Origin: Mycolicibacterium aromaticivorans JS19b1 = JCM 16368
GTDB lineage: Bacteria > Actinomycetota > Actinomycetes > Mycobacteriales > Mycobacteriaceae
Length of the DNA stretch: 64,000 bases
Assembly: GCF_000559085.1 (NCBI RefSeq)
Contig: NZ_JALN02000001.1
Location: 5,084,001-5,148,000 of the forward strand
Direction: 5' to 3'
This document shows, one piece after another, positions 34,706-45,147 of the stretch. The notes beneath the pieces are model-generated. The model searched no databases. It was not told the DNA's origin and saw only the letters and a list, made by a program, of their open reading frames with translations. Numbering within the stretch: position 1 is the stretch's first letter; every line of letters begins with the position of its first letter. A program made the translations under genes and the position numbers.

Positions 34706-35448
34706 TGACCGCCCCCGATAGTCCCGCGCTTGCCGGGATGTCTATCGGAGCGGTCCTGGACCTGCTGCGACCGGACTTCCCGGACGTGACGATCTCCAAG
34801 ATCCGATTCTTGGAAGCCGAGGGTCTCGTCACGCCGGAGCGCAGCGCATCGGGGTATCGGCGGTTCACCGCGTACGACTGCGCACGGTTGCGGTTCATCC
34901 TGACCGCGCAGCGCGACCACTATCTACCGCTGAAGGTCATCAAGGCTCAGCTCGACGCCCAGCCGGACGGCGAGTTGCCGCACGTCGGATCGCCTTACGC
35001 CGTACCGCGTTTGGTGACGGTGGCGGACGACCAGGATGCGCCTGCCGCCGACACCGAGACCGACGTGGCGCGGGCTCAGGTCCGGTTGAGTCGCGAGGAT
35101 CTGCTGGAGCGCTCCGGCGTGGGCGAGGAGTTGCTGACCGCGCTGTGCAAAGCGGGCGTGATCACCACCGGCCCGGGTGGGCTGTTCGACGAGTATTCGG
35201 TGGTGATCGCGCAGTGTGCGCGTGCGCTGGGCGACTACGGCGTGGAACCGCGGCATCTGCGGGCGTTCCGGTCCGCGGCCGATCGGCAGTCCGATCTGAT
35301 CGCGCAGATCGCCGGCCCGGTGGGCAAGGCGTCGAAGACCGGGGCGCGCGATCGGGCGGACGACTTGGCGCGCGAGGTTGCCGCTCTGGCAATCACGTTG
35401 CACACGTCGCTGATCAAGTCCGCTGTACGAGACGTTCTCGACCGCTGA
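34705..35448 (+). CDS. MerR-family regulator (Rv1828/FtsR-like)
   Basis: The 247-residue protein begins with a MerR winged helix domain ('[43 protein letters not shown]' region, residues 12-58, then '[29 protein letters not shown]'). The C-terminal half is a second helical region and has no Cys cluster for metals. It matches M. tuberculosis Rv1828 and the corynebacterial FtsR, which activates ftsZ. The GTG start uses the last base of the garA stop (TAGTG), so the two genes are translationally coupled. Confidence 0.9.
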   Translation: MTAPDSPALAGMSIGAVLDLLRPDFPDVTISKIRFLEAEGLVTPERSASGYRRFTAYDCARLRFILTAQRDHYLPLKVIKAQLDAQPDGELPHVGSPYAVPRLVTVADDQDAPAADTETDVARAQVRLSREDLLERSGVGEELLTALCKAGVITTGPGGLFDEYSVVIAQCARALGDYGVEPRHLRAFRSAADRQSDLIAQIAGPVGKASKTGARDRADDLAREVAALAITLHTSLIKSAVRDVLDR

Positions 35449-35494
35449 GGACTAGACTCCAAAGGACTGCAACGAGCGCGGAGGTCAGACACAG

Positions 35495-35989
35495 ATGGGC
35501 GAGGTTCGTGTGGTGGGCATTCGCGTCGAACAGCCCCAGAACCAGCCGGTCCTGCTGCTGCGGGAGTCGAACGGCGACCGGTATCTGCCGATCTGGATCG
35601 GCCAGTCCGAGGCCACCGCGATCGCCTATGAACAGCAGGGTGTCGAGCCGACCCGCCCGCTGACCCACGACCTGTTCCGAGATGTCATTGGCGCACTGGG
35701 GCATTCGCTCAAAGAGGTGCGGATCGTGGATCTGCAGGAGGGCACCTTTTACGCCGACCTGATCTTTGACCGCGACATCAAGGTGTCGGCGCGCCCGTCG
35801 GACTCGGTGGCGATCGCCCTCCGCATGGGAGTGCCGATCTACGTGGAGGAGGCGGTGCTGGCCGAGGCCGGGCTGCTCATCCCCGACGAGAACGACGAGG
35901 AATCCACCGGCGCGGTCCGCGAAGACGAGGTCGAGAAGTTCAAGGAATTCCTCGACAGCGTGTCCCCGGACGATTTCAAGGCGACCTGA
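35495..35989 (+). CDS. bifunctional nuclease-domain protein (BFN/DUF151, Rv1829-like)
   Basis: This 164-residue protein has the DUF151 core: 'VGIRVEQPQNQPVLLLRE', 'LPIWIGQSEATAIAYEQQG', 'RPLTHDLFRDVIGALGHSLKEVRI' and 'FYADLIF...SARPSDSVAIALRMGVPIYVEEAVL'. The tail is acidic. Plant and Thermotoga relatives have been linked to nuclease activity, but the role in mycobacteria is unknown. It has a GGAGGT ribosome site and follows the MerR gene by 46 bp. Confidence 0.9.
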   Translation: MGEVRVVGIRVEQPQNQPVLLLRESNGDRYLPIWIGQSEATAIAYEQQGVEPTRPLTHDLFRDVIGALGHSLKEVRIVDLQEGTFYADLIFDRDIKVSARPSDSVAIALRMGVPIYVEEAVLAEAGLLIPDENDEESTGAVREDEVEKFKEFLDSVSPDDFKAT

Positions 35990-36235
35990 CCGGGTATCCC
36001 GCAGTGCTGGTGAGGGTCGCCGACAGCAAGATCACGGATGCGTCTCACTTGGCCTGCAGCGGTTCGACACGCGCGGCGGATGACGGTCCGCACGGCTGAG
36101 GGCGGCCATACTTTGATTGCGAACGACGAGCGCGACTGCCCGTCGAAAAGCGTATGCTCGGTGGACTCGGACTGGGCAAACGTGGTTGGTGGAGCGGTCA
36201 GCGGGCCATAGGTTCGAACGGCGAGAGGAAGCATC
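35990..36235 (+). other. intergenic region upstream of the second MerR gene
   Basis: These 246 bp separate the BFN gene from the Rv1830-like regulator. A -10-like TATGCT lies at 36153-36158, about 80 bp before the GTG, but no convincing -35 precedes it. I see no open frame or strong hairpin. Confidence 0.35.
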
Positions 36236-36880
36236 GTGGGCGAGCAGCCACGTCAGGGACAGTTGGACCTTGCTGGCACGGGCTCTGATTCCGATGGCCG
36301 CTTTGAGGCGGACATGCCCGCCGGCGCGCCGGTGAGCGAGGCGGTGCAGCAGGGCCTGTTCCCCGACGACTCGGTTCCCGACGAATTGGTCGGCTACCGC
36401 GGGCCGAGCGCCTGCCAGATCGCCGGAATCACCTACCGCCAGTTGGACTACTGGGCGCGCACCTCACTGGTGGTGCCGTCCATCCGCGGTGCGGCCGGCT
36501 CCGGCAGCCAGCGGCTGTATTCGTTCAAGGACATCCTGGTCCTCAAGATCGTCAAGCGTCTGCTCGATACGGGCATCTCACTGCACAACATCCGCGTCGC
36601 CGTCGACCATCTGCGTCAGCGCGGCGTGCAGGACCTGGCCAACATCACCCTGTTCTCCGACGGCACAACGGTGTACGAGTGCACGTCGGCCGAAGAGGTC
36701 GTCGACCTGCTGCAGGGCGGTCAGGGTGTGTTCGGCATCGCGGTCAGCGGAGCCATGCGGGAACTGTCCGGCGCGATCGCCGACTTCCCCGGCGAGCGGG
36801 CCGACGGCGGCGAGTCGATCGCCTCCCCGGAGGACGAGCTGGCATCCCGGCGGAAGAGCCGCGACCGCAAGATCGGTTAG
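36236..36880 (+). CDS. MerR-family regulator (Rv1830-like)
   Basis: The 214-residue protein has a Gln/Gly/acid-rich N-terminal tail of about 55 residues and then a MerR HTH domain ('CQIAGITYRQLDYWARTSLVVPSIRGAAGSGSQRLYSFKDILVLKIVKRLLDTGISLHNIRVAVDHL' region, about 58-125). The C-terminal part ('NITLFSDGTTVYECTSAEEVVDLLQGGQGVFGIAVSGAMREL') is found in a conserved actinobacterial group. M. tuberculosis Rv1830 has been reported as resR/mcdR, a regulator of growth and division in which clinical mutations give antibiotic resilience. The start is GTG 36236. Confidence 0.9.
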   Translation: MGEQPRQGQLDLAGTGSDSDGRFEADMPAGAPVSEAVQQGLFPDDSVPDELVGYRGPSACQIAGITYRQLDYWARTSLVVPSIRGAAGSGSQRLYSFKDILVLKIVKRLLDTGISLHNIRVAVDHLRQRGVQDLANITLFSDGTTVYECTSAEEVVDLLQGGQGVFGIAVSGAMRELSGAIADFPGERADGGESIASPEDELASRRKSRDRKIG

Positions 36881-36908
36881 CAGCTAGAATTTCTTCTGTA
36901 TCGCCCTC

Positions 36909-37127
36909 GCGCGGGAGAGTTTCGTGGCCGCCAGTCACGGACGCCGAAGGAGCAACACCTCTCCGTCAACCTCTCAGGCACCCGGACCGCGCGTGGCCAC
37001 GATGCCTCTGGAAAGCGGCGGCTCGGTTTTTTTCGCCGAGGTCGCCCGCCCATGGGGAAAGGCAGCATCCGCTCATACGCGGGCTGACCGAATCTCTCAG
37101 GCACCCGGTCCGGGTCGACGACAGAGG
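36909..37127 (+). ncRNA. tandem glycine riboswitch controlling gcvP
   Basis: Two glycine aptamers lie in series before gcvP. Aptamer 1 (36909-36992) has P1 arms GCGCGG/CCGCGC and the conserved cores GGAGAG, GCCGAAGGAGCAA (36943-36955) and CTCTCAGGCA. Aptamer 2 (37005-37127) has P1 arms CCTCTG (37005-37010) and CAGAGG (37122-37127), with GGAAAGC and TCTCAGGCA cores. The linker is 12 nt. A small hairpin ACGGC-TGC-GCCGT (37143-37155) just before the AGGAG ribosome site (37160-37164) may be the expression platform. Glycine binding is expected to turn gcvP expression on, as in other gcv riboswitches. Confidence 0.9.
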
Positions 37128-37172
37128 GAGAGGACGCCGCTGACGGCTGCGCCGTAAGTCAGGAGTGCCCCC

Positions 37173-40028
37173 ATGTCGAAACAAGCAGGGTCCAACCACA
37201 CGCCCACCTTCGCCGATCGTCACATCGGACCCGATTCGGATGCGTTGGCCACCATGCTCGACGTGATCGGGGTCGCCTCGCTCGAGGAACTGGCGGCCAA
37301 GGCGCTGCCCGCAGGCATTCTCGACGCGCTCTCCGCCGACGGCATCGCACCCGGCCTCGATCAGTTGCCCGCCGCGGTGGGCGAGCATGAGGCGCTGGCC
37401 GAGCTGCGGGCACTGGCCGACACGAACACCATCGCGGTGTCGATGATCGGGCAGGGCTACTACGACACGCTCACCCCGCCGGTGCTGCTGCGCAACATCC
37501 TGGAGAACCCGGCCTGGTACACCGCGTACACGCCGTATCAGCCGGAGATCAGCCAGGGCCGGCTCGAGGTGCTGCTGAACTTCCAGACCATGATCGCCGA
37601 CCTGACCGGGCTGGATCTGGCCAACGCGTCGATGCTCGACGAGTCCACCGCGGCCGCCGAGGCGATGACGCTGATGCACCGCGCGTCGCGCGGATCGGCC
37701 AACCGGCTCGCCGTCGACGAGGACATGTTCGCCCAGACCGCGGCCATCCTCGCGACCCGCGCGGAGCCGCTGGGCATCGAGATCGTCACCGCGGATCTCC
37801 GCAACGGGCTTCCCGAGGGTGAGTTCTTCGGCGTCATCGCGCAGCTGCCCGGCGCCAGCGGCCGGGTCACCGACTGGTCCAAGCTCGTCGAGCAGGCCCA
37901 CGAGCGCGGCGCGCTGGTGGCCCTGGGTGCCGACCTGTTGGCGATGACGCTGATCGCCCCGCCCGGTGAGCTGGGCGCCGACGTCGCGTTCGGAAGCGCG
38001 CAGAGATTCGGTGTGCCAATGGGATTCGGCGGACCGCACGCCGGTTTCCTTGCCGTGCACAACAAGCACGCCCGCCAGCTGCCCGGCCGACTGGTCGGGG
38101 TGTCGGTCGACAGCGACGGTGCACCGGCGTACCGCTTGTCGCTGCAGACCCGCGAACAGCACATCCGCCGCGACAAGGCGACCTCCAACATCTGCACTGC
38201 CCAGGTGCTGCTGGCGGTGATGGCCGCCTCCTACGCCAGCTACCACGGTCCGCAAGGTCTGACCGGAATCGCCCGGCGCGTGCACGCGCACGCCCGCTCA
38301 CTGGCCGCCGGCCTGGGCGCCGCCGGCGTCGAGGTGGTGCACGACACCTTCTTCGACACCGTGCTGGTGCACCTCCCGAACCGCGCGGCCGCAGTGCAGG
38401 CCGAGGCCAAGGGCCGTGGCATCAACATCTGGCGGGTGGACGCCGACCACGTGTCGGTCACGTGCGACGAGGCCACCACGTCGGCTCATGTTGTCCTGGT
38501 GCTGGAATCGTTCGGCGCCGGCTTGGCGGGCGAGTACACGGGTCCCGACATTGATTCGCGGACAAGTGAATTCCTGACCCACCCGGCCTTCCACCGGTAC
38601 CGCACCGAAACCGAGATGATGCGCTACCTGCGCACCCTGGCCGACAAGGACATCGCCCTGGACCGCAGCATGATCCCGCTGGGGTCGTGCACGATGAAGC
38701 TCAACGCCGCCGCCGAGATGGAGTCGATCACCTGGCCGGAGTTCGGCAGGCAGCATCCGTTCGCCCCGGCCGGTGACACCCCGGGGATGCGCAAGCTGAT
38801 AGCCGACCTGGAGGGCTGGCTGACCGGGCTGACCGGGTACGACGCAATCTCGTTGCAGCCTAACGCCGGATCGCAGGGTGAATACGCCGGACTACTGGCC
38901 ATCCGCGACTATCACCTGGCCAACGGCGACACCGGGCGCACTGTGTGCCTCATCCCGTCCAGCGCGCACGGCACCAACGCAGCGTCCGCGGCGATGGTCG
39001 GCATGCGGGTGGTCGTGGTGGCCTGCCGGGAGAACGGCGACGTCGACCTCGACGATCTGCGCGCCAAGGTCAGCGAGCATGCCGAGCGGTTGGCCGCGCT
39101 GATGATCACCTACCCGTCCACGCACGGGGTCTACGAGCACGACATCGCCAACATCTGCGCCGCGGTGCACGACGCGGGCGGGCAGGTCTACGTCGACGGC
39201 GCCAACCTCAATGCCCTTGTCGGGCTGGCCCGGCCGGGCAAGTTCGGCGGCGACGTGAGCCACCTGAACCTGCACAAGACGTTCTGCATCCCGCACGGCG
39301 GCGGCGGCCCGGGCGTCGGGCCGGTGGCGGTGCGGTCGCACCTGGCGGCGTTCCTGCCCGGCCACCCGATGGCCGAGGAACTGCCGAAGGGACATCCGGT
39401 GTCGGCTGCGCCGTACGGGTCGGCGTCGATCCTGCCGATCACGTGGGCCTATATCCGGATGATGGGTGCGGGCGGCCTGCGCGATGCCACGCTGACCGCG
39501 ATCGCCTCGGCGAACTACATCGCGCGCCGCCTCGACGAGTACTACCCGGTGCTGTACACCGGCGAGAACGGCATGGTCGCCCATGAGTGCATCCTCGATC
39601 TGCGCGGCATCACCAAGTCCACCGGCGTCACCGTCGACGACGTGGCGAAGCGGTTGGCGGACTTCGGTTTCCACGCACCGACGATGAGCTTCCCGGTGGC
39701 GGGCACGCTGATGGTGGAGCCCACCGAGAGCGAAAGCCTGGCCGAGGTGAACGCGTTCTGTGAGGCGATGATCGCGATCCGCGCCGAGATCGACAAGGTC
39801 GGCTCGGGGGAGTGGCCCGCGGAGGACAATCCGCTGCGCAATTCGCCGCACACCGCCGAATGCCTGCTGGTCGACGAGTGGACCCACCCCTACACCCGTG
39901 AGCAAGCGGCTTACCCGCTGGGCAAGGGATACCGGGCGAAGGTGTGGCCGCCGGTACGCCGCATCGACGGGGCGTACGGCGACCGGAACCTGGTGTGCTC
40001 CTGCCCGCCGGTGGAGGCATTCGCCTAG
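37173..40028 (+). CDS. gcvP: glycine dehydrogenase (decarboxylating), glycine cleavage P protein
   Basis: GcvP decarboxylates glycine with pyridoxal phosphate and loads the aminomethyl group onto lipoyl-GcvH. The 951-residue full-length fused form contains both halves (alpha and beta type). The N-terminal 'FADRHIGP' is typical, and the PLP lysine is K702 in '[18 protein letters not shown]'. '[11 protein letters not shown]' and '[13 protein letters not shown]' are also family signatures. It is a single transcriptional unit behind a tandem glycine riboswitch; its ATG has an AGGAG site 8 nt upstream. Confidence 0.96.
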   Translation: MSKQAGSNHTPTFADRHIGPDSDALATMLDVIGVASLEELAAKALPAGILDALSADGIAPGLDQLPAAVGEHEALAELRALADTNTIAVSMIGQGYYDTLTPPVLLRNILENPAWYTAYTPYQPEISQGRLEVLLNFQTMIADLTGLDLANASMLDESTAAAEAMTLMHRASRGSANRLAVDEDMFAQTAAILATRAEPLGIEIVTADLRNGLPEGEFFGVIAQLPGASGRVTDWSKLVEQAHERGALVALGADLLAMTLIAPPGELGADVAFGSAQRFGVPMGFGGPHAGFLAVHNKHARQLPGRLVGVSVDSDGAPAYRLSLQTREQHIRRDKATSNICTAQVLLAVMAASYASYHGPQGLTGIARRVHAHARSLAAGLGAAGVEVVHDTFFDTVLVHLPNRAAAVQAEAKGRGINIWRVDADHVSVTCDEATTSAHVVLVLESFGAGLAGEYTGPDIDSRTSEFLTHPAFHRYRTETEMMRYLRTLADKDIALDRSMIPLGSCTMKLNAAAEMESITWPEFGRQHPFAPAGDTPGMRKLIADLEGWLTGLTGYDAISLQPNAGSQGEYAGLLAIRDYHLANGDTGRTVCLIPSSAHGTNAASAAMVGMRVVVVACRENGDVDLDDLRAKVSEHAERLAALMITYPSTHGVYEHDIANICAAVHDAGGQVYVDGANLNALVGLARPGKFGGDVSHLNLHKTFCIPHGGGGPGVGPVAVRSHLAAFLPGHPMAEELPKGHPVSAAPYGSASILPITWAYIRMMGAGGLRDATLTAIASANYIARRLDEYYPVLYTGENGMVAHECILDLRGITKSTGVTVDDVAKRLADFGFHAPTMSFPVAGTLMVEPTESESLAEVNAFCEAMIAIRAEIDKVGSGEWPAEDNPLRNSPHTAECLLVDEWTHPYTREQAAYPLGKGYRAKVWPPVRRIDGAYGDRNLVCSCPPVEAFA

Positions 40029-40115
40029 CGATTCTCGTCGATTCAGAACTGAGGGCGAACATTCGGCCCCAAACATCGCCCTCTGTTCTGCCTCGTTGCC
40101 TGATAGCGTCACCCT

Positions 40116-40985
40116 GTGCTGCCTGCCAGCGTTCGCCAGTGGCAAGAGGGTGGCCGGATGCTGTCCACCGGTGCCGGCAATGTCTTCGTGCGATCACACC
40201 AAGGTGCGGGCCCGACCCTGCTTCTGCTGCACGGCTTCCCGTCGAGTTCCTACGATTTCCGCGGGGTCGTCGAGCGACTCGGGGACCAGGCCTGGTTGAC
40301 GCTGGACTTCCTCGGTTTCGGGCTGTCGGACAAGCCCCGCCCGCATCGCTACAGCCTGCTCGAGCAGGCCGACATCGTGCAGCAGGTGGTCGCCGACGCC
40401 GCACCGGGTCCGGTGGTGCTGCTCGCCCACGACATGGGCACCTCGGTGGCCACCGAACTGCTCGCCCGCGACGTCGCAGGCACGCTGCCCTTCGACATCG
40501 AGCGTGCCGTCCTCACCAATGGCAGCGTGATCATCGAGCGCGCCAGCCTGCGGCCAAGCCAGAAGATCCTGCGCGGCCCGCTCGGCCCGCTGTTGGCCCG
40601 GCTGACCAACGAGCGGGGCTTCCTGCGCGGCTTCGCCAAGCTGTTCAGCGCCGCGCATCCGCTGTCCGGCGACGAGGCGCAGGCCCAGTGGGCGCTGCTG
40701 GCACGCGACGACGGCCACCGCATCCTGAACCTGCTGTGCGCCTACCTCAACGAACGGGTGCGCTTCGCCGATCGGTGGCACGGGGCGGTTCGCGACTGGG
40801 ACAAGCCGCTCGGATTCCTCTGGGCCACCGGCGATCCCGTGGCCACCACCAATGTGCTGGCCGGCCTGCGGGAGTTGCGGCCCGCGGCTGAGGTGATCGA
40901 GCTGGCCGGGATCGGCCACTACCCGCAGATCGAGGTGCCCGACGAATTCACCGCAGGCGTCCGGCGGCTACTGCGGCTCGACTAG
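40116..40985 (+). CDS. lipZ: alpha/beta hydrolase (LipZ-like) with an aspartate nucleophile
   Basis: The 289-residue protein has 'LLLLHGFPSSSYDFRG' (oxyanion region) and the nucleophile elbow 'LLAHDMGTSVA', where the nucleophile is D106 rather than Ser, and a C-terminal 'AGIGHYPQIEVPDEF' histidine. An Asp nucleophile points to the epoxide hydrolase/haloalkane dehalogenase side of the fold and argues against a true lipase, although the M. tuberculosis counterpart Rv1834 is named LipZ. The GTG start follows a -10-like TAGCGT (40104-40109) by 6 nt and has no ribosome site, so the mRNA may be leaderless. Confidence 0.85.
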   Translation: MLPASVRQWQEGGRMLSTGAGNVFVRSHQGAGPTLLLLHGFPSSSYDFRGVVERLGDQAWLTLDFLGFGLSDKPRPHRYSLLEQADIVQQVVADAAPGPVVLLAHDMGTSVATELLARDVAGTLPFDIERAVLTNGSVIIERASLRPSQKILRGPLGPLLARLTNERGFLRGFAKLFSAAHPLSGDEAQAQWALLARDDGHRILNLLCAYLNERVRFADRWHGAVRDWDKPLGFLWATGDPVATTNVLAGLRELRPAAEVIELAGIGHYPQIEVPDEFTAGVRRLLRLD

Positions 40986-40989
40986 GGGA

Positions 40990-42891
40990 CTACGACAGCA
41001 GCGTCGACACAGCCGTCGCCAGATCCGGCGAATCGGACGTCGCGACATTCTGATACGTGCCGCCCGAGGCTTGGGCCACCGCTTCCCACGTCGCCCGGTC
41101 GGCGTCGTCACCGAAGTCGATGACGTTGATTGCCACCGGCTTGGCCGGATCGGCGGCCGACTTCACGTACTGAACCAGCCCGGGGCCGTCCAACGTCTGA
41201 TCGGTGTGCGGACCCTGAGTGATCACCAGCATCGAATTGGTCTGGCCCTGGCGGAAGTTCGCCAGCGCCTCGCCGTAGGCCAGCCGTAACGTGGTGAACG
41301 ACACGGCACCGCTGCCCGACGGCGACAACCCGCCCAGCGTGCCGGTCAGTGCGGCCGAGCGTGGCTGCCCGTTGACTTCGTCGGTCAGCGGCCCCATCGG
41401 CACCGCCGACTTGCCCTCGACACCGTTGAACGTCCACAACCCGACGGCCGCGTTCGACGGCAGCGCGCCGATCCGGTTGGTCAGCGCGGTCACCACATTG
41501 GCCAGTCGCGACTTGCCGCCTTCGTCGGTACCCATCGCCTGGTTGAGCATGATCGTGGTGGCGGACCCGGTGGCCGGGGTGGACACCGCCGCGGCCAGCG
41601 TGGCCCGCACCGACTCGTCGTCGATGGTCAGCGGCGACCCGAGCTGCGGGAAGCTCACCACATCGTTGCCCTGCGGGTTGGCGCCTTCGGCGCGGAAGCC
41701 GGCCTTAGCCAGGGTGCTGAGCTGTTCGGGTTTGTGCATGAACCGGGCGAACTGGCTGGCCGCACTGACCTGTTCCTCGGACAACCAGCTCCCGGACAGC
41801 AAGACGGTGGGGTAGTCGGCCACGGCCACCGGTCCCGACGGCAGCCATTCGGCGACATTGTTCTTGGCGTCCGGCGTCGACGACGTGCGGGCGAACAACT
41901 GCTGCTCGGTGATCGCTACGGCGTGCACCGGCGCACCGGGGTCCCCGGACCCGATCAGGGACTTCCAGGCCGTGTCGGCGGTGTCGTCGGCGAGCTTGGG
42001 CTGCCCGGCGACCAGGCCGTTGACCGCGCCGATGCCGGCCGTGGCCGGTGAGTTCGCCGGCGCCGACGCCGAAGCCACCGCTTCGGCAGCCAGATAGGTG
42101 GCGTCGGCATCGCCGACGGTAGGCAAGGCCAGTCGCAGCGATCCCCAGCCCGGCAGGTTCAGGCCGTCGAGCGCCGTCGGATTGGATTGCAAGCCCGGCA
42201 GCGCCGCCCAACCCTGCTGTCCCAGGGCGTCTTTGAGCTGCGGCCGCACCGCGAGAACCACCGGCGAGGTGACCAGTGAGCGGGCGTCGCTGACGACTTC
42301 CTTTCCCGCAGTGGACTGCAGGCGCGCCGCACCGATGGAACTGGCCGGGATCCAAAGCGCCGGACGCTCGCCGAGATCGCCGGGCCAGTTGGACACGAAT
42401 CCGTCGACCACCCGATCCGAGTCGGCCGCGGTGACAACCATTTTCACGCAGCGATCGCCGATCGGCGTGACCGCGGCGTTGAAGCCCTGGGCGAACTTGC
42501 TGACGTTGTCGACGATCGACGGGTCGGCGATCACCCCGACGTTGAGAGTGCCGCCCAGACACTTCTGGGCGGCGTCGGTCGATCGATGGGACAGCGCATC
42601 GCCGAAGAACCGCCACAGGATCACCGCACCGACAACCACCACGACCGTGATCAGCGCGGCGATCACCCCGAGACTCACTCCGCGGCGCCCGCTCTCACTG
42701 CGGTGCCCACCCTCGAAAGCGATTCTCCGCCGGGCGGTGTCGGTCAGCGCCGACGAGCCGGTGTCGTCGGGTGTGTCCTCGGCGTCGGGAGCATCGGAGT
42801 CACCGCCACGGGCGAAGCGACCGGTCGGATTGTCGTCGGCAGGCTCGTCACCGAATGAACCCCCGGGACCCGGTCTACTGTGCCTGCCCAT
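40990..42891 (-). CDS. membrane-anchored protein with solute-binding and von Willebrand A-like domains (Rv1836c-like)
   Basis: The 633-residue protein has a long acidic, Pro/Gly-rich cytosolic N-terminus, one membrane helix (about 71-93, 'VSLGVIAALITVVVVVGAVIL'), an extracellular substrate-binding-like domain ('GTLNVGVIADPSIVDNVSKFAQGFN' to 'SQFARFMHKPEQ') and a C-terminal VWA-like domain (about 430-633). The VWA metal motif DxSxS is not present at its expected place ('IMLNQAMGTDEGGKS'), so metal-dependent binding is doubtful. The M. tuberculosis counterpart is Rv1836c. The role is probably at the envelope, but the ligand is unknown. It is convergent with the lipZ gene, 4 bp apart. Confidence 0.87.
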   Translation of the reverse strand: MGRHSRPGPGGSFGDEPADDNPTGRFARGGDSDAPDAEDTPDDTGSSALTDTARRRIAFEGGHRSESGRRGVSLGVIAALITVVVVVGAVILWRFFGDALSHRSTDAAQKCLGGTLNVGVIADPSIVDNVSKFAQGFNAAVTPIGDRCVKMVVTAADSDRVVDGFVSNWPGDLGERPALWIPASSIGAARLQSTAGKEVVSDARSLVTSPVVLAVRPQLKDALGQQGWAALPGLQSNPTALDGLNLPGWGSLRLALPTVGDADATYLAAEAVASASAPANSPATAGIGAVNGLVAGQPKLADDTADTAWKSLIGSGDPGAPVHAVAITEQQLFARTSSTPDAKNNVAEWLPSGPVAVADYPTVLLSGSWLSEEQVSAASQFARFMHKPEQLSTLAKAGFRAEGANPQGNDVVSFPQLGSPLTIDDESVRATLAAAVSTPATGSATTIMLNQAMGTDEGGKSRLANVVTALTNRIGALPSNAAVGLWTFNGVEGKSAVPMGPLTDEVNGQPRSAALTGTLGGLSPSGSGAVSFTTLRLAYGEALANFRQGQTNSMLVITQGPHTDQTLDGPGLVQYVKSAADPAKPVAINVIDFGDDADRATWEAVAQASGGTYQNVATSDSPDLATAVSTLLS

Positions 42892-42944
42892 GGCGGTGCT
42901 TGATCCTCTTCCCTGTCAACGGTGATGCGGTGCGGACGCGCCTG

Positions 42945-45128
42945 TCAGGCGCCGGTGCTGGCCTTGTACTCCCGGCGACGCCGATGCAGGATCGGCTCGG
43001 TGTAGCCGTTTGGCTGGGCGGCGCCGGCCAGGATCAGTTCCTGGGCGGCCTGGAAGGCGATGCTGTTGTCCGGATCCGTGGCCATCGGCTTGAAGTCGGG
43101 ATCGGACGCGTTCTGCTCGTCGACGACCGCCGCCATCCGGCGCAGGCTTTCCCGGACGGCATCCTCGGTGATCACACCGTGCCGCAGCCAGTTCGCCAGC
43201 AACTGGCTCGAAATGCGCAGCGTCGCACGGTCTTCCATCAGCGCGACGTCATGGATGTCGGGCACCTTCGAGCAGCCGACACCGGCGTCGATCCAGCGCA
43301 CCACGTAGCCGAGGATCGACTGGCAGTTGTTGTCCACCTCTTCGTGGATCTCCTCGGGCGACCACGCCAGCTCCTTGGCGAGCGGGATCGTCAGCAACTC
43401 GTCGATGCTGGTGCGCGTCTTGCCGGCCAGCTCCTTGTGCACCTCGTAGACGTCCACGTAGTGATAGTGCATGGCGTGCAGAGTGGCCGCCGTCGGCGAC
43501 GGCACCCACGCGGTGGTGGCGCCGGAGCGGGGCTGGCCGATCTTCTGCTCGACCATGTCGGCCATCAGATCGGTCATCGCCCACATGCCCTTACCGATCT
43601 GCGCCTTGCCGGAGAATCCAGTGGCCAGGCCGATGTCGACGTTCTGGTCCTCATAGGCCGTGATCCAGGGCTGCGACTTCATGGCACCCTTGCGAATCAT
43701 CGGGCCGGCTTCCATCGACGTGTGGATCTCGTCGCCGGTGCGGTCCAGGAAGCCGGTGTTGATGAACGCCACCCGGTCGGCGGCGGCCTTGATGCAGGCC
43801 TTGAGGTTGGCCGAGGTGCGACGCTCCTCGTCCATGATGCCCACCTTGATGGTGTTCTGCGGCAGGCCCAGCACGTCCTCGACGCGACTGAACAGTTCAC
43901 AGGTGAACGCGACCTCGTCGGGCCCGTGCATCTTCGGCTTCACGATGTAGATCGACCCGGTGCGGCTGTTCTGCCGCGGGCTGCCGTCCTCGGCCTTGAG
44001 GCCGTGCACCGCGATCAGGCTGGTGAACAGCGCATCCTGGATGCCTTCGGGGATCTCGTTCCCATCAGCGTCCACAATCGCGTCGTTGGTCATCAGGTGA
44101 CCCACGTTGCGGACGAACAGCAGGCTGCGTCCGGGCAGCGTCAACTCTCCGCCGCCCGGCGTCTTGTATGTGCGGTCGTCGTTGAGCACACGGGTGAAGT
44201 TCTTGCCGCCCTTGCTGACCTCTTCGGCCAGGTCGCCCCGGTTCAGGCCCAGCCAGTTGCGGTAGCCGAGCACCTTGTCGTCGGCGTCGACGGCGGCCAC
44301 CGAGTCCTCGAAGTCCATGATCGTGGTGATCGCGGACTCCAGCACGACATCCTTGACGCCGGCTTTGTCGGTCTTGCCGACGGGCGATTCGGGGTCGATG
44401 AGGATCTCGATGTGCAGGCCGTTGTTGACCAACAGCACCGACCACGCGGGTTCGCCGAGCTCACCGGTGTAGCCGACGAACTTCTCCGGGCTGGCCAGCC
44501 CGGTGGACCCGTCGCCCAGCGCGATCTCCAGGACGCCGTCGGCGAGGCTGATGCCGGTCGCGTCGGCCCACGATCCCGACGCCAGCGGCACGGCCTTGTC
44601 GAGGAAGTCCCGGGCGTAGGCGATCACCTTGTCGCCGCGAACCTGGTTGTAGCCGGTGCCCGGCTCGGCGCCGCCCTCGGTGCTGATGACGTCGGTGCCG
44701 TAGAGGGCGTCGTACAGCGAACCCCAGCGGGCGTTCGCGGCATTCAGCGCGAAGCGGGCGTTGAGAATCGGGACCACCAGCTGCGGGCCGGCGGTGGTGG
44801 TGATCTCGTCGTCGACGCCGGAGGTGGTGATGCTGAAGTCGCCCGGATCAGGCTGCAGGTAGCCGATGTCGGTGAGGAACTGCTGGTATTCACCGGCGTC
44901 GATGCCGCCGATGATCCGCTGCCGATGCCACCTGTCGATCTGCGCCTGCAGATCGTCGCGGCGGGCGAGCAGATCCTGATTCTGGGGCGTCAGGTCGGTG
45001 ACGACCTTGTCCACCCCGGCCCAGAAGCTGTCGGCATCAATCCCGGTGCCGGGCAGCGCTTCGTTGGTGATGAAGTCGTACAACACCTGCGCCACACGCA
45101 GGTTGCCCACGGGCACGCGATCGCTCAT
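42945..45128 (-). CDS. glcB: malate synthase G
   Basis: Malate synthase G condenses glyoxylate with acetyl-CoA to malate in the glyoxylate shunt. The 727 residues match the monomeric G form: '[24 protein letters not shown]' with metal-binding acids, the block '[13 protein letters not shown]', '[14 protein letters not shown]', '[22 protein letters not shown]' and '[16 protein letters not shown]' with the catalytic base D633. Besides acetate and fatty-acid growth, it could use glyoxylate from the ureide pathway encoded at the left end of the window. The gene is single; the next gene upstream starts the 45-46 kb cluster. Confidence 0.96.
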   Translation of the reverse strand: MSDRVPVGNLRVAQVLYDFITNEALPGTGIDADSFWAGVDKVVTDLTPQNQDLLARRDDLQAQIDRWHRQRIIGGIDAGEYQQFLTDIGYLQPDPGDFSITTSGVDDEITTTAGPQLVVPILNARFALNAANARWGSLYDALYGTDVISTEGGAEPGTGYNQVRGDKVIAYARDFLDKAVPLASGSWADATGISLADGVLEIALGDGSTGLASPEKFVGYTGELGEPAWSVLLVNNGLHIEILIDPESPVGKTDKAGVKDVVLESAITTIMDFEDSVAAVDADDKVLGYRNWLGLNRGDLAEEVSKGGKNFTRVLNDDRTYKTPGGGELTLPGRSLLFVRNVGHLMTNDAIVDADGNEIPEGIQDALFTSLIAVHGLKAEDGSPRQNSRTGSIYIVKPKMHGPDEVAFTCELFSRVEDVLGLPQNTIKVGIMDEERRTSANLKACIKAAADRVAFINTGFLDRTGDEIHTSMEAGPMIRKGAMKSQPWITAYEDQNVDIGLATGFSGKAQIGKGMWAMTDLMADMVEQKIGQPRSGATTAWVPSPTAATLHAMHYHYVDVYEVHKELAGKTRTSIDELLTIPLAKELAWSPEEIHEEVDNNCQSILGYVVRWIDAGVGCSKVPDIHDVALMEDRATLRISSQLLANWLRHGVITEDAVRESLRRMAAVVDEQNASDPDFKPMATDPDNSIAFQAAQELILAGAAQPNGYTEPILHRRRREYKASTGA

Positions 45129-45147
45129 CTGTCCTCCCTCACGAGAA

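Noticed and set aside
37020..37040. Stem plus seven-T run before gcvP as an intrinsic terminator
   Set aside because: The T run is the loop between arms CTCGG and CCGAG inside the second glycine aptamer and is not downstream of a stem; it fits a variable aptamer arm.
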